A DNA stretch of 64,000 nt from Arachnopeziza araneosa (GCA_003988855.1 QYAI01000066.1:62001-126000), one strand, 5' to 3'. Positions 46,045 through 57,840 are shown, counted from the stretch's first letter. The notes: generated by a model not told the origin, from the letters alone. Program-made: numbers and translations.

Positions 46045-47304
46045 TTAACGACGGCCGTGTGAGCGAATAGCGCCTCCCTGCATCTGCTCCAACTCTTGCT
46101 CCAAGCTCTTGATCGCGGCGTGCGTGCTCTCTAAATCCTTGTTCAAACGATCACGCTCGCTGATCAGCTTCTGTTCCCATTGTCTGAATCGGTGCTCTTC
46201 GATCTTGACTTGCTCGGTAAAGCGCTTGCGAAGACTCTCTTCCTCTTCCTTGAACTTAGGGTTGTCAAGTTTTCGGGGACGAGCCTCGCCGAATTTGCGA
46301 GTCTCCATTTGTTGTGCGCGGTAGGCTTCATAGTGTGCTTCTTCTGTGGTGTGGATGAGGTCGAGCATGTGGGTGCGGATGAGGATGGAGCGGAGTTTCT
46401 TGAAGTCGCAGTGGTCTTCATTTTCGACTTCGGCAACACCCCAAGAGTATTGCCGACCCTTACCAATGCGACCATCGGAGGTCTTAACGTCCTTCTCGGA
46501 GCCGATCACGGAAAATGGCATAGCGGCCATGAGCGAACGAGCATGCTGTGCGGCAGCCTCGTCATCTTCTTCAACAGGTGGGGTGTAGATCTTGATTCCT
46601 TGAGCTTCAATGACAGCACGGATCTGGGACAGGTCAGTTAGGGAATTCAGACCGCTGTTTGTGGGGTATATACTCTTTGCTTAAAGCGGGCCAAATCAGC
46701 TGGGCTTAGGGTATCTGCCTTTGCAACAACTGGGATCAAATTGACTCTAGAGCTCAGTCTCTTCATGACTTCGATATCCAGAGGCTTCAGCGTGTGGCCA
46801 GTAGGTCGGATAAAATAAAGACATGCGTGGACACGAAGATCAATCTTGTCAACACGGCGGGGTTGCTGTTCTTGCAACATATACGACTCATGCTGATCAT
46901 CAAGGAATTCGATAATTGGCATCCATGAATCACGGTTGTTGACATAATCACCAAAGCCAGGTGTGTCAATAACAGTTAATCGCACTGAGGGACGGTCAGC
47001 CTGCGTCCATCTACATCACCATCTTCCGCATTAGCATACCTTTGAAGAATTTCTCCTCAAGCTCAGCCTTTGTGATCTCAATCTCAACCGTCTTGTCAAC
47101 TTGCTTCGCATGTCTGCGCTTGTGGTCGGCATAATTCTTGATTGTGGTTGAGAAAAGGGTGTTAATAAAGGTCGTCTTTCCGAGTCCAGACTCGCCAGCA
47201 ACCATAATCGTGAAGGCCGCTCCTCTCTTGGCCACTATCTTATGTCGCTGGTTTGGTAGATTTGCAATCCCAATAGGGGATGCAGACTCAGTGGATGGGG
47301 CCAT
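46045..47304 (-). CDS. aspC: septin, Cdc12/AspC type, 384 aa
   Basis: Three exons: 47304-47040, 46984-46674 and 46623-46045. The introns are 55 and 50 bases (acceptors CCTCAG and TCCCAG). The GTPase motifs are intact: P-loop GESGLGKTTFINTLF (residues 37-51), DTPGFGDYVNN (G3) and AKADTL (G4). The septin element HCDFKKLRSILIRTHMLDLI is present, with a C-terminal coiled coil (EQKLISERDRLNKDLESTHA). The opening GIANLPNQRHKIV and the stretch RAVIEAQGIKIYTPP match yeast Cdc12 rather than Cdc3, so I call it the AspC orthologue. Septins form hetero-oligomeric filaments at septa, hyphal tips and branch points. It is divergent from PWP2 across 354 bases. Confidence 0.92.
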
Positions 47305-47658
47305 GATAGACAGGAAGTCGGTGTCGATTCAGGGGTTCTTTCTTTTAATCGCGTGCTACGTCAATGGACTGACTGCTGCTCCAAGCCGATATGTATGGCT
47401 GTGAATTTTTACGTTGGTGATATTAGGAACACAAAAGTTCAAGATGGTAATGCGCGATGGGGTTCTTGCAAGTCCAGGTGTGTGTTCAGGAGTTCGGGAA
47501 TTTCGACTTCTCCCCTGAAATTGTTCGAGCTCTCACTAGCGCCAAAACGACCCTGGATCATCTAGGCCTGATTCAGATTTCACCGCCCGGCAGTAAAAGT
47601 TTCGAGGATATATTTTATTCTCGCCAAGCTAATATACGCCAAAGATGCGCCTGTGACA
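47305..47658. promoter_or_regulatory. divergent promoter, septin and PWP2
   Basis: 354 bases between two start codons on opposite strands, short enough that regulatory sites are probably shared. Small frames inside it are not credible genes. Confidence 0.45.
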
Positions 47659-50382
47659 ATGAAGACGGAGTTCAAGTTCTCCAATTTGCTAGGGATTGTC
47701 TATAGCCAGGGAAACCTGCTATTCAGTCCCGATGGCACATGCCTATTTTCGCCTGTTGGCAATAGGGTGACAGTTTTCGATTTAGTGAAGTGGGATTGTG
47801 GAACGAATGATGACCTTATGCTAACTGAGTCTAGCAACAAATCGCACACTCTTCCATTTGCGCACCGGAAAAACATTTCAAGATTAGGGCTTACACCGAG
47901 GGGCAATCTCCTCCTGTCAGTGGATGAGGATGGACGAGCTATCTTGACCAATGTACCTCGAAGAATCGCATTGCATCGGTTTACATTCAAAGGGCACATC
48001 TCTGCACTCTCTTTCTCGCCATCTGGTCGTCATTTTGCCGTAGGAGTAGGACGATTCATAGAAGTTTGGCATACACCTTCAACACCAGACCAGAATACCG
48101 ATGGCGAGTTAGAATTTGCGCCGTTTGTACGGCATCACAGACATGCCGGCCATTACGATACTGTACAGAGTATAGAATGGTCCAGCGATTCAAGATTCTT
48201 TCTAAGTGCGGCCAAAGACTTGACTGCTCGGATATGGAGCGTGAATCCCGAGGAAGGCTTTGTACCAACAACATTAGCGGGGCATAGAGAAGGAGTCCTT
48301 GCTGCATACTTTTCGAAGGATCAGGAGACCATATACACAATCAGCAAAGATGGAGCAGTATTTCAGTGGGCATATACACGAAATCCTAATATTTCAGAGG
48401 AATCGGATGATGAAGATATGGAAAATGACTCGCATACACAGTGGAGGATTATAAAGCGTCATTACTTCTTGCAAAAGAATTCGAAAGTAAATTGTGCTGC
48501 ATATCACGCCGAGTCAAATCTGCTGGTTGCTGGATTTTCGAATGGAGTTTTTGGGCTTTATGAGATGCCCGAATTTAATATGATACACAGTCTCAGCATA
48601 TCACAAAACGATATTGACTTTCTCACAATCAACCAATCTGGGGAATGGCTGGCGTTTGGTGCTTCAAAGTTAGGCCAGTTACTAGTCTGGGAATGGCAAT
48701 CCGAATCTTATATCCTTAAACAGCAAGGCCATTTTGACTCCATGAACGCTTTGGTATACTCTCCAGACGGACAGAAGATTGTTACGACAGCTGATGATGG
48801 CAAAATCAAGATTTGGGATGTCAGCACCGGATTCTGTATTGTGACCTTCACTGAGCATTCAAGCGGAGTTACAGCTTGCGAATTCGCAAAACGAGGAAAT
48901 GTTCTCTTCACATCAAGTCTAGACGGCTCAATACGAGCATGGGATTTAATACGGTACAGAAACTTTCGGACATTTACAGCTCCCACTCGGCTCTCGTTCT
49001 CATGTCTTGCAGTTGACCCTAGCGGTGAAGTTGTTTGTGCGGGCTCGATCGACTCATTCGATATACATATTTGGTCAGTTCAAAATGGACAGCTCCTCGA
49101 TCGACTTTCTGGACACGAAGGACCAGTCTCATCACTCGCATTTGCTCCCAACGGTGGAGTCGTAGTAAGTGGATCTTGGGATCACACGGTACGAATCTGG
49201 TCTATCTTTGATCGCACGCAAACTTCCGAACCATTACAACTTCAGGCCGACGTTCTTAATGTCGCTTTCAGGCCGGATTCGAAACAGCTAGCTATCTCAA
49301 CATTGGATGGTCAGCTGACTTTCTGGTCTGTGAGCGAAGCAGAACAGCAGTCTGGTGTTGATGGAAGAAGAGATGTTTCCGGTGGAAGGAAGATTACGGA
49401 TCGTAGAACAGCAGCAAATGCGAGTGGGACCAAATCTTTCGGCTCGATTCGCTACAGCGCAGATGGCACTTGTGTCTTGGCAGGGGGGAACAGCAAATAT
49501 ATCTGCCTCTACTCTGTAGACTCGCTCGTGCTGCTGAAGAAATACACCGTTAGCATCAATCTTTCTCTTTCAGGGACTCAAGAATTCCTAAACAGTAAAC
49601 TCATAACAGAAGCCGGACCTATGGGGCTCATCGACCAACAAGGTGAAGCCTCAGACCTTGAAGACAGAATAGATAAAACTCTCCCTGGCTCGACTCGAGG
49701 AGGTGACCCCTCGGCACGAAAACACATGCCCGAGGTCAAAATATCCGCCGTAGCTTTTTCTCCAACAGGTCGGGCATTCTGCGCAGCTTCCACAGAAGGG
49801 CTACTCATCTACAGTCTTGATACAGTTCCCTTATTCGATCCAATCGATCTCGACCTCGCTGTCACACCAGCTTCTACACTCCATGTCCTAGAGCAAGAAA
49901 AGGACTACTTGAAAGCTCTAATCATGGCGTTCCGCCTTAACACAGCTTCTTTAATCCGTCAAGTCTTTGAAGGAATTCCCTACGCCAATATTCCTCTTGT
50001 GGTCTCAGAACTCCCACTTGTCTATCTCCCACGTCTCATTCGTTTTGTAGGGATGCAGACCGAAGAATCGCCGCACTTAGAGTTTTGTCTCCTCTGGGTC
50101 AAGAGCATACTCGAGAGCCATGGAGAGTGGATCCGAGAGAACAAAGGGATGTTAGATGCTGAGCTCAGAATACTATCGACTGCGGTTGGGAGAGTGAAAG
50201 ATGAGTTGAGGAGATTAGGCGACGAGAACATTATGATGATTGAATATTTATTAGATCAACCGGTGGTGAGTAATGGTGGTGAGGATGGAAATGATATCAA
50301 AGCAATCGAGAATGGTGGGCTGGAAGCCATGATTGATAATGATGACGAGGATGAAGATGCTGAATGGATTGGACTTGAGTAA
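47659..50382 (+). CDS. PWP2: PWP2/UTP1, WD40 component of the SSU processome, 907 aa
   Basis: The frame begins MKTEFKFSNLLGIVYSQGNL, the conserved PWP2 opening. A GTG two codons earlier is not a start. About twelve WD40 blades follow in two propellers, for example FAPNGGVVVSGSWDHTVRIW and MNALVYSPDGQKIVTTADDG. The C-terminal Utp12 domain has YLKALIMAFRLNTASLIRQV and the remainder is acidic. PWP2 nucleates the UTP-B subcomplex that binds the 5' end of pre-rRNA in the nucleolus and is essential in yeast. Residues 43-57 (VKWDCGTNDDLMLTE) interrupt a conserved stretch and may be a retained 45-base intron (47785-47829). Confidence 0.92.
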   Translation: MKTEFKFSNLLGIVYSQGNLLFSPDGTCLFSPVGNRVTVFDLVKWDCGTNDDLMLTESSNKSHTLPFAHRKNISRLGLTPRGNLLLSVDEDGRAILTNVPRRIALHRFTFKGHISALSFSPSGRHFAVGVGRFIEVWHTPSTPDQNTDGELEFAPFVRHHRHAGHYDTVQSIEWSSDSRFFLSAAKDLTARIWSVNPEEGFVPTTLAGHREGVLAAYFSKDQETIYTISKDGAVFQWAYTRNPNISEESDDEDMENDSHTQWRIIKRHYFLQKNSKVNCAAYHAESNLLVAGFSNGVFGLYEMPEFNMIHSLSISQNDIDFLTINQSGEWLAFGASKLGQLLVWEWQSESYILKQQGHFDSMNALVYSPDGQKIVTTADDGKIKIWDVSTGFCIVTFTEHSSGVTACEFAKRGNVLFTSSLDGSIRAWDLIRYRNFRTFTAPTRLSFSCLAVDPSGEVVCAGSIDSFDIHIWSVQNGQLLDRLSGHEGPVSSLAFAPNGGVVVSGSWDHTVRIWSIFDRTQTSEPLQLQADVLNVAFRPDSKQLAISTLDGQLTFWSVSEAEQQSGVDGRRDVSGGRKITDRRTAANASGTKSFGSIRYSADGTCVLAGGNSKYICLYSVDSLVLLKKYTVSINLSLSGTQEFLNSKLITEAGPMGLIDQQGEASDLEDRIDKTLPGSTRGGDPSARKHMPEVKISAVAFSPTGRAFCAASTEGLLIYSLDTVPLFDPIDLDLAVTPASTLHVLEQEKDYLKALIMAFRLNTASLIRQVFEGIPYANIPLVVSELPLVYLPRLIRFVGMQTEESPHLEFCLLWVKSILESHGEWIRENKGMLDAELRILSTAVGRVKDELRRLGDENIMMIEYLLDQPVVSNGGEDGNDIKAIENGGLEAMIDNDDEDEDAEWIGLE

Positions 50383-51141
50383 GTTGAAATAACTGTCTTT
50401 CAACCAAAAATGACTGTACCAAGAATGATACTTGTCATTTATACAAGCTTATCAGCAACATCTCAGCTCTTAATGAGCTCAAAGTAGATCAGATTCTGCA
50501 AAGCAACAAATGACCATCGACCTGAAATCACAAAATAATGAATGGAGCTTTTTTCAACTCAATATTTAAGCCAGAATTCTTAATAAGAATATCTTTATTT
50601 ATGAATGCTCGGAAATGAATATTAGGATAAGCTCCACACAAGAATGGCCGGAAGAAGACATGTCCATTTTGAGCTCAAATGTCTCGCAACAGCAGCTCCA
50701 GACTTGGATTCAAAAATCCATCGCTATTCCATGCACATTTTACATTACCTGTAACTTATTTACCAGAAGCTGCAAGATGACAGGTACCCTATCTTATTAT
50801 GGAATTTCAGACTTGTCTTGAACATAATAGTTAAGAGAACAGGGACATTTTCAGTCCTATCCAAATCGACACGTAAGATCTTTCGCAAATGCTTCCAAGT
50901 TCAGCGATGATTAATGACTCCCCCGTGATCGCTGTTGATTCAAATCTTCAGAATAGTCACCATTTACATCCCATTCATTCATGATCAATAAACTGAGTCA
51001 TAAAAATAGGTACAAAGACCTTATAGAAGCTCTCTGTTTTACACTCCCAAGTAGTTCTGTCATTAGTACACCAAGAATTATGTTCCAATGTAAGTCTCTG
51101 TATTTAAAAACTTCTCCAACTTCTCACTGGTGCTTCTGTAG
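50383..51141. other. intergenic, upstream of a decayed locus
   Basis: No supported frame. The right end (50981-51090) has a short open frame closed by a possible donor (AATGTAAGT) and may be a 5' exon of the following locus, but I cannot join it. Confidence 0.3.
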
Positions 51142-52241
51142 TCTGACATTTCAAGGGCTCCATCAAGATTCTACCTCCATGTTATAGCATTGTATCTTTA
51201 TTTTATTAGCACGGCTTACGAGAGGACAATTGCACCTGAGGTAAAAATTCGAAATCTTTATATTCAAATAGTTATTCTAACGAGGCAACTCTAGGTGCGT
51301 CGAGACATTGAGATAGACCCTTCATCTATTGTGAGGACACCCGTCGACACGCCCTATCTCAAAGTGTCAAATCAGCTCCAGAGCAACGCTGGGAACTGGG
51401 TCAATGTTCAATGGCCCTTGATTGGTTAAGCTTGCACCAAAATGAACATCCCAATACCACTGTAATCTGGTATGCGATGCACCCACAATCTATTTACTTC
51501 TAGCTGACGAGCACAAGGTCAAATGGAACCAGCGTTGCGCCACATCAAGTCCAAGACATCATTCATCTACAGAAACGTTCTTGGGGAGAAGTTGGGGTTG
51601 AATTGACGCTCTGGGACAATTCGGCATTTGTGGTACCGAGTGTTGGGGTGTCTACAGGTTTCTCTCCTGCGGTTGTAGGAAATATTCTGTAAGTTTGCAG
51701 GTGTGCTTCGTTAATTTTATGTATACCAGCTGCTGATATTCTCTAAAGAGATTCCATCAGTACTTGGCTGACATCTGGCCAAGCATCAGGTTGCACAGTG
51801 CAAGGAGGTAATGCCATCAAACGCAATATCTCTCCTCACTCTCACTCTCATCCCCGCCACTCTCGCCCTCACCACCACCATCCGCACAACTCCTTGCTAC
51901 GACGTAACAACGAACTAAACGTCTACTTCAGCCAAGACGTAACCAACATGCTGTCCGGGACCTGGCCCTCAACCTCGGACATGCAGAACGCCGTACGCTC
52001 CGCCATGCAGGACATGGTAGACCACGACTACCAAGGCGCATGCTACGAGGCGCTCGACTTTTCGCAGAAGACGGGCGGCGGATGCACCGTCTTTGATTTC
52101 ACCCGCGTGGGACTCTGTACCTGGATGGATGCCGCGCCTGGCCTGGATATGTTGTGTTCCACGCCTCAGTGTGGGAATCAGCTCGAGTGGGGTGGGACTG
52201 ATTGTGAGAGGCCGTGGGTGGATGCTGATGGGCAGAATTGA
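51142..52241 (+). pseudogene. multi-exon membrane/secreted protein gene, probably broken
   Basis: Coding blocks in order: 51142-51240 (hydrophobic RFYLHVIALYLYFISTAY, then ERTIAPE), a 54-base intron to 51295 (VRRDIEIDPSSIVRTPVDTP), then 51417-51688 in another frame (HPNTTVIWYA; SVAPHQVQDIIHLQKRSW; VVPSVGVSTGFSPAVVGNI), then a 60-base intron to 51749-52241 (DSISTWLTSG..., His-rich linker, SYFSQ-like LNVYFSQDVTNMLSGTWPST, Cys-rich end). The frame changes between 51420 and 51534, with in-frame stops at 51427 and 51501. No consensus intron removes both without deleting coding-looking sequence. I do not know the family. One transmembrane helix plus an extracellular domain is the likely topology. 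An unusual intron (donor GTCAAT or GTTCAA) is the alternative. Confidence 0.45.
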
Positions 52242-52756
52242 AAGAGGGCGTGTTGGTTTTCGGATAATATGTACAGGGTTTGTTGGCTTGAGGAATGCTG
52301 GGTTTGTCTTTGTCTTCATTGCGTTCGAGTAGCAGCCTTTAGGTTAAATCGATGTTTTCTCATTTGTAACAGTGCGCTGAATGTTCCTTAAAGGCACATA
52401 CTCATCCGCAGACCTCTCAAAGTCTAAATCTAAACTTTTATCAAATGGGACAAATTCATTCCCTTCAAAGTGATATGGCCCGTGGTGATATGCGGGACTT
52501 GATGTAAATAATCACATAGTTTGTTTCCTGCACCTCATTGGGGCTGTCTATTTATTTCTACCATAGAAATCCAATATAGAAATCCAGTAATCCAAAATAC
52601 AGCGAGGGGCATCATTGATTGATTGCCTTACCATAATGAAAGCCATCCAAACGAAATATCCGTCGCTGAAAATCCAGAAATCTACTCCTATGTATTTCCA
52701 GAAGCCTTCTACCTAAGAACGCCTCGCTCCCAAGTCATCTCGTATCCATCTGACGC
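52242..52756. other. intergenic, convergent 3' ends
   Basis: AT-rich, no supported frame. Confidence 0.45.
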
Positions 52757-54747
52757 TTAGCCCCACAAGGCGTCTTTTGCACGTTTTGTACCAGAGCTCT
52801 CTGGCGGACTTAGGATGACGTTTGACCAGGTTTCTTTCCCGTTGACAAACAACTTGAAAGTAAGAATACTCTGATCGTTATTCTTAGGATTTTCGATGGT
52901 AAATGCACCGACTTTCGAATTGCCTGCCGGGATGTAACTAGCAATAGATTAGCAAGGGCGAGCAGAGGTGATAAGGAGAGAAAGCATACTTCACAGGGAT
53001 ATCTTCATCATCGCGTTGCTCATATGTGTGGATTGGCACATAAAATTGGTTCAGAGGGCTGGTAGAATATTCCGTAACGGCTGCACTGATTGGCCATTTT
53101 CCATTCGGCGGCGGAGGGAACTTGGTAGCAGCGAATTCGTGTCTATCGCCACTTAAAACTACGACACCAACACCCCCGCGAGCCCCGACATTCCACATGG
53201 CTTCGAGAATCACGCTTCGTTCGTGTAAATAGCCGGCCCAGGTGTCAATCCCATATGTCGTTCCCCAATTCTTTGTAAAAGGAACGGAAGAGATGACAAA
53301 TTTCCACTTTACCCCCTTGGATTCTGGTTTCTTGAGAAAGGCGAGCAGGTCTTCGAGTTGCTCAGGCCCTAACATACTCTTCTCTGTCGAGTTCAGAGGC
53401 GAGATGCTTGATGCATTTCGATATGTCCTAGTGTCCATCAAGAAAAATGAAGCAGGGCCTTGAGTGAACTCAAACCATGTGGCATCACTCCTCGGTGTGC
53501 TGTAAGTCCCAGCTTTCCTTGCTTTTGGAGGATTGACAGAGGTATGGTACAGATTATACGGCTCAACGGCTGCCTCGTAGACACCAGTTGTATTCTTATC
53601 CCAGTCATTAGCAATCTCGTGATCATCCAGAACATGAATCCAGCTAAGATTTTGCCCTGCGGTAGGCCAATCAGGAGAAGCGTAGATTTGGCGGTATTCA
53701 CGGCGATAGTCCTCAATTGAAGTGCCAAATCTTTTGGGGACATCAATGTAAATGAAATCTCCGAGAAAGAGCAGGAACTGGACGCCAGGGAGTTGTTCAA
53801 GTACAGATCCTAAATACTTGAATCCAGGGATAGAAAGCGCATGTGACCATGGGGTGTACGGAAAACGAGGTTTGAGACAACTGGTTGAGAGGAAGGTGAA
53901 GGTTCCGTACTTTGATACCTGGCCAGGCTTGGGAGGGACTGTGAAGAATCCTGTGTGATTGTTCGAAGTTGTCCATTGATACTGGCGGTCTGGAAAGTTT
54001 GGGATTGAAAACTTTACAGCAGTGGTGAAATCAGTGTCATTTCCAAGACTGGTAATAGTTCCTGCAGCCTGCCATGCTGGATTTTCATACGCTGCTGCTT
54101 GCTCTGCCAGTCGGTATGACACAAAGATCGGTAATTGTGTCACATTTGGTTCTCTCACTAAGAGGTTTGCTTCGGTGGTAGAAACATAGCCTATTCTGGC
54201 AAAACTCAGGTCCTTTGCCGGGTGGAAAGTTTTTGGACTGTATATATAATCCGTAATAGCCAGGATTAGCAGTGCATTTATTGTAAAGGTTGCCAGAGAT
54301 AGCAGATTGGATGTAGGACTTGGTAGTCCTGTCAACAGAGTCCGCCATGGTTTCTTGGACTGTTCCACTGCTATGATGGTTTCGTCAATCTCGACTTCCT
54401 CCTCTATGTGCGTTGGCTTATCATCGCTTCGGAGATTGTGTGAGTGTGCGGCCGTGGAGGGATTCGTCGGCGGTTGGTCCTCTACCTCGTTCTCTATGAC
54501 CCTAACCTCGATATCATCTTCCACAATCTCGTATTGCGCTCGAGTGAGATAGCTGGCGATGAATGACACAACGTAGATCCCGAAAAGTGTGTTGGCAATG
54601 GGTGGGAAAACCTAACAAGCATTAGTTTCGCATCAACGGATTCGTAGGATATCGTACATGTCCTGGAGCCCACCTGAGAAAGAAGTATGCAACTAGCCGG
54701 AGTCCCACGGAAGTAGCAACGGTGATGATGTCCTGCAAATTAGCCAT
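52757..54747 (-). CDS. membrane-anchored PhoD-like phosphatase/phosphodiesterase, 630 aa
   Basis: Three exons: 54747-54658, 54611-52990 and 52937-52757. The introns are 46 and 52 bases (branch AACTAATG, acceptors TTAG and CTAG). Exon 1 (MANLQDIITVATSVGLRLVA...) was found by frame continuity. The open frame of exon 2 has no ATG. Hydrophobic helices lie at about residues 9-25, 33-50 and 132-154, so the enzyme is membrane-bound. The PhoD metal motifs are complete: FLGDFIYID (314-320 region), LDDHEIANDW (359-367) and LSGDRHE (517-522), with FLMDTRTYR between. The C-terminal beta-sandwich ends VILSPPESSG.... Such enzymes are calcium/iron-dependent alkaline phosphodiesterases; fungal copies may work in the secretory pathway or vacuole. 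The substrate is unknown. Confidence 0.88.
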
Positions 54748-55633
54748 AGCGAGGTGTGAGATTCATCCAAAACTATGCGAAAGGAATGTTTGTAGGCCAG
54801 CTTGATATGTTGGCTGATGCATGATCGAATGAGAGCTGGCCTGCAACGCATGCCTTATGCCTTCGTCATGTCCAGCAAGAGGTGGCTGGTGACAGGGGAG
54901 CTTCCAAGAGTTGCGGGTGGTGAGCCACATCTAGTCCTGATGAGGTAAGATGGCCAGCTCCCATGCTGTGGCGTAGACTACTGATGATGATGAAATGCCC
55001 ATGTTCACAGCGACCAACATGCAATAACTTGTGGAAATTTCAGAATAGGACCTGTCCCCCGACAAAAGCATATTAGATAGTCAGAGCCTGTAATTCGAAG
55101 TTATTCAGTGGTCGAGAATGACTATTCTACGGTGAGTGATGCGAGATTACCAATCCTCGCTCCAGAAGACCAGCGCAGCGACTCATAGACACATCTCTTA
55201 GCTGGAATGCGGCATTCTCATTATTTACTTCCCCGCATCGCCTAGAATGCTTGGCTTCTTGCTGACAAGTTTTCTCTAGGTCACATAAGCTCGTCTCTCG
55301 GTGTCCGAAGCCAGATCCAGGCTGTTCGTGGCGAATAATCATACAACACGGTGAAGACAAGTTAGATCTAGGACTGTGACCTAGCAATTATGGTCACATT
55401 TGAAGATCTATGCAGTTGATCATTTCGACCCTCATTTAGTAATATTCTGAGGGAAGAACTCACCACTGGAATGACACTAGCTGTCACAAAAGGTATAAAG
55501 AAGTCTCATGTTCTCTCCCACATTCTCTCGACTCCCAAAGCAAACCAGACTATTACAACAGATTAGCAAAACAAAACGACCAGCAAGCAATTTCAAGGAG
55601 TGGCGAACAGCTTCGTCAAAACAACAGATCAAC
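54748..55633. promoter_or_regulatory. divergent promoter region, PhoD-like and AflY-like genes
   Basis: 886 bases between two divergent starts. 55508-55633 is open in frame with the AflY-like gene and could be its N-terminal extension. A TATA-like AAAGGTATAAAG lies at 55488. Confidence 0.4.
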
Positions 55634-57106
55634 ATGGCGACCCCAAACAAGATTCATCTCGTCATTGAAGATACTGGAATCGTGAAGTTCAAACCACCAA
55701 CTGCCGAGACAGCAGCTAAGACATCTGAGCTTCTTCAAGAGAACCACGATGTAAGCTCCAAGTCATAATTCCTCCCAAATATCTGCTGACTAGTGATAGA
55801 AACATCACATTTTCTTCAGGCAGGATGGTTTCCACAATCACATTGCCCACCAGCTTCTAACACTTTATGGTCTTGGCGCGCCAGTTGAGATCATAGAGAA
55901 ACGATACAAAGAGAACTCGACCTACCAGCGACCCATTGGCGCAACGGCTCGCGATATTGTTGACATGTCAAATCCCGAAAATTTCAAAAAGCATCTCAAA
56001 AATGAGAAGTACTATCATGACTACATGCTGTTCTTTCAGGATGAGATGGAGAAGAAAGGCTGGCAAGAAGTCCTGATGGAATATCTATTTTCTGGCGATG
56101 AACGAGCCGAGGACTTGTTTGGTAGGATGTATGCTGGTAAGACTCTCCACTGTCTACATTTCTCACGATTCTAAGTTTCTAGGATTTTTGCACCCTCTCA
56201 TTCATCTTGGATTTGGTATCGAGTTTCAACAGCCTGCCATTATTGCTGAAGCTCTCGCTCAAGCTTGCGCTCATGACACTTGGACCACGGATTATCTCTT
56301 CGCGGCGGAAAAATCTGCCAAGAACAATCACTCTCCGAGTTCAAAAACTATCCCCGATATTTTAGAGGAGATAAGAGCAGATAGAAAGCTTTCAACTGCT
56401 GCTGACTGGAATGATGGTAATAAGATTAGGGATGGCATTCTGAAGCGCGCTCCGGAGGAGATGTTAAAATACGCCACACAATGGACTGTGACGCCCGAGA
56501 ATCTTGAAGAAAAGACAGCAGAGATGATAAATTCTGCTATTTACTTTACAGCTGCTGCTCAGAATCCCCCCAAACAGGTATCTATCCAGACCCAATCTAA
56601 ATATTCTCTTACTTATAATACAGGTGAAATTTGACTTTTACTACATGCATTGCGTCAACTGCTCCGTTTTCTTCCCAACATTCAACTCTCAATCATGGCT
56701 TAGCACTGAAAATAAAGTTCGCCTTCTCCAACTCAAAGGCTATCTCGATCTCGCGATGTACGCGTCCCGTCGCTCTCCAGAGCTTCACCTTGAGGAAATC
56801 AGCTTGTACACTCCTAAATTTCTCGAAGCCGGCGATGCTGAATGGAAGGGCATCTTTCGGCGACTGTTTGAGTTCCAGGATGATGGACATGCTGTGAAGT
56901 TGGGCAGAGCGGCAGCGAATGGCGAGCAAATAAGCAAGAAATACGAGGACAAGAATTGGTGTAAGGTGAAGGGATTCATGTGGGAGAAGATTGGGAATAT
57001 GGTGATCGATTCCGTGGAAGACACTGGAGCACACTGGGCGAGAAGTGTGGGGTTTGAAGAAGCGTGGAAAGAATACGAGGATCGACCGAGGAAGTCGCAA
57101 CTTTAA
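55634..57106 (+). CDS. AflY/questin oxidase-like oxidoreductase, 443 aa
   Basis: Four exons: 55634-55750, 55800-56136, 56183-56577 and 56624-57106. The introns are 46-49 bases and the sum is 444 codons. Typical blocks of the questin-oxidase-like family (PF14027) are present: FRQDGFHNHIAHQLLTLYGL near residue 45, KYYHDYMLFFQDEMEKKGW, LHPLIHLGFGIEF and FDFYYMHCVNCSVFFPTF. Family members open rings by Baeyer-Villiger-like oxidation in aflatoxin and geodin-type pathways and use no flavin. Here no polyketide synthase or other cluster gene is near, so it may serve primary or detoxifying metabolism. An upstream in-frame ATG at 55508 adds 42 basic residues without acids at the front, a possible mitochondrial leader. 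Confidence 0.88.
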
Positions 57107-57840
57107 GTTGCTTAAAGGAAAATTGCAGACGGAAACGTAGTAAACGATGATGAATTAAGTCTCACGGAATGGCGAATGCATTGGAACATGAAATTGTATC
57201 ACCAGCTCAATCTATAATCAATTGATTTATAATTTTATCCCTGATCTCAAAGGACTTGTCTAGCACAAGTACTGACAATGAAGTTGATTACTCTTAAACG
57301 ACAACATACTAGCTAGAAATCTTTCCTATAACTTCAGAGCATAAGAGTACAACAGCTGACAGCAAAGTACAGCCAGCGTTCTGCTATCGAGGGTTGATCG
57401 CAACACAATTCTAGTGAGAGCTCCCTTATAGATATTGAAAACCCCTTTCGATCTTATCTATTACAACTGCATCTTCGACCACATTTTTCGAGTCCAATGC
57501 CCTCTAAATTATAGAAAGCTTCGGCGAGTTATACTTGGAAAAGCTCTTTGTTTCGTCATCGGATGAAGCGAATTATCGATTAGAAATCGAAAAAGCTTGA
57601 TACCCAAGAGCTTTGAGTCGATGACTTCGGACTTCGCAACTTTATCACATTCAACCCAGTCAGTGTCTCATTTCTTAGACCCCTGAAATCAAAACACAGC
57701 ACTCCTTTCTACCCAAGCGAGTTTTCAGCCTCGTCGCCTCGGGCGGTGAAAAACAGCAGAATCGCAGTAATTATTATTTCGACGTCGTTTTCCTCCCGCT
57801 TCGAGCGCAACCATCTGCGAACGGAGAACGAGTCGCAAAT
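57107..57840. other. intergenic, TIM22 promoter
   Basis: No supported gene. The right 200 bases are the probable leader and promoter of TIM22. Confidence 0.45.
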
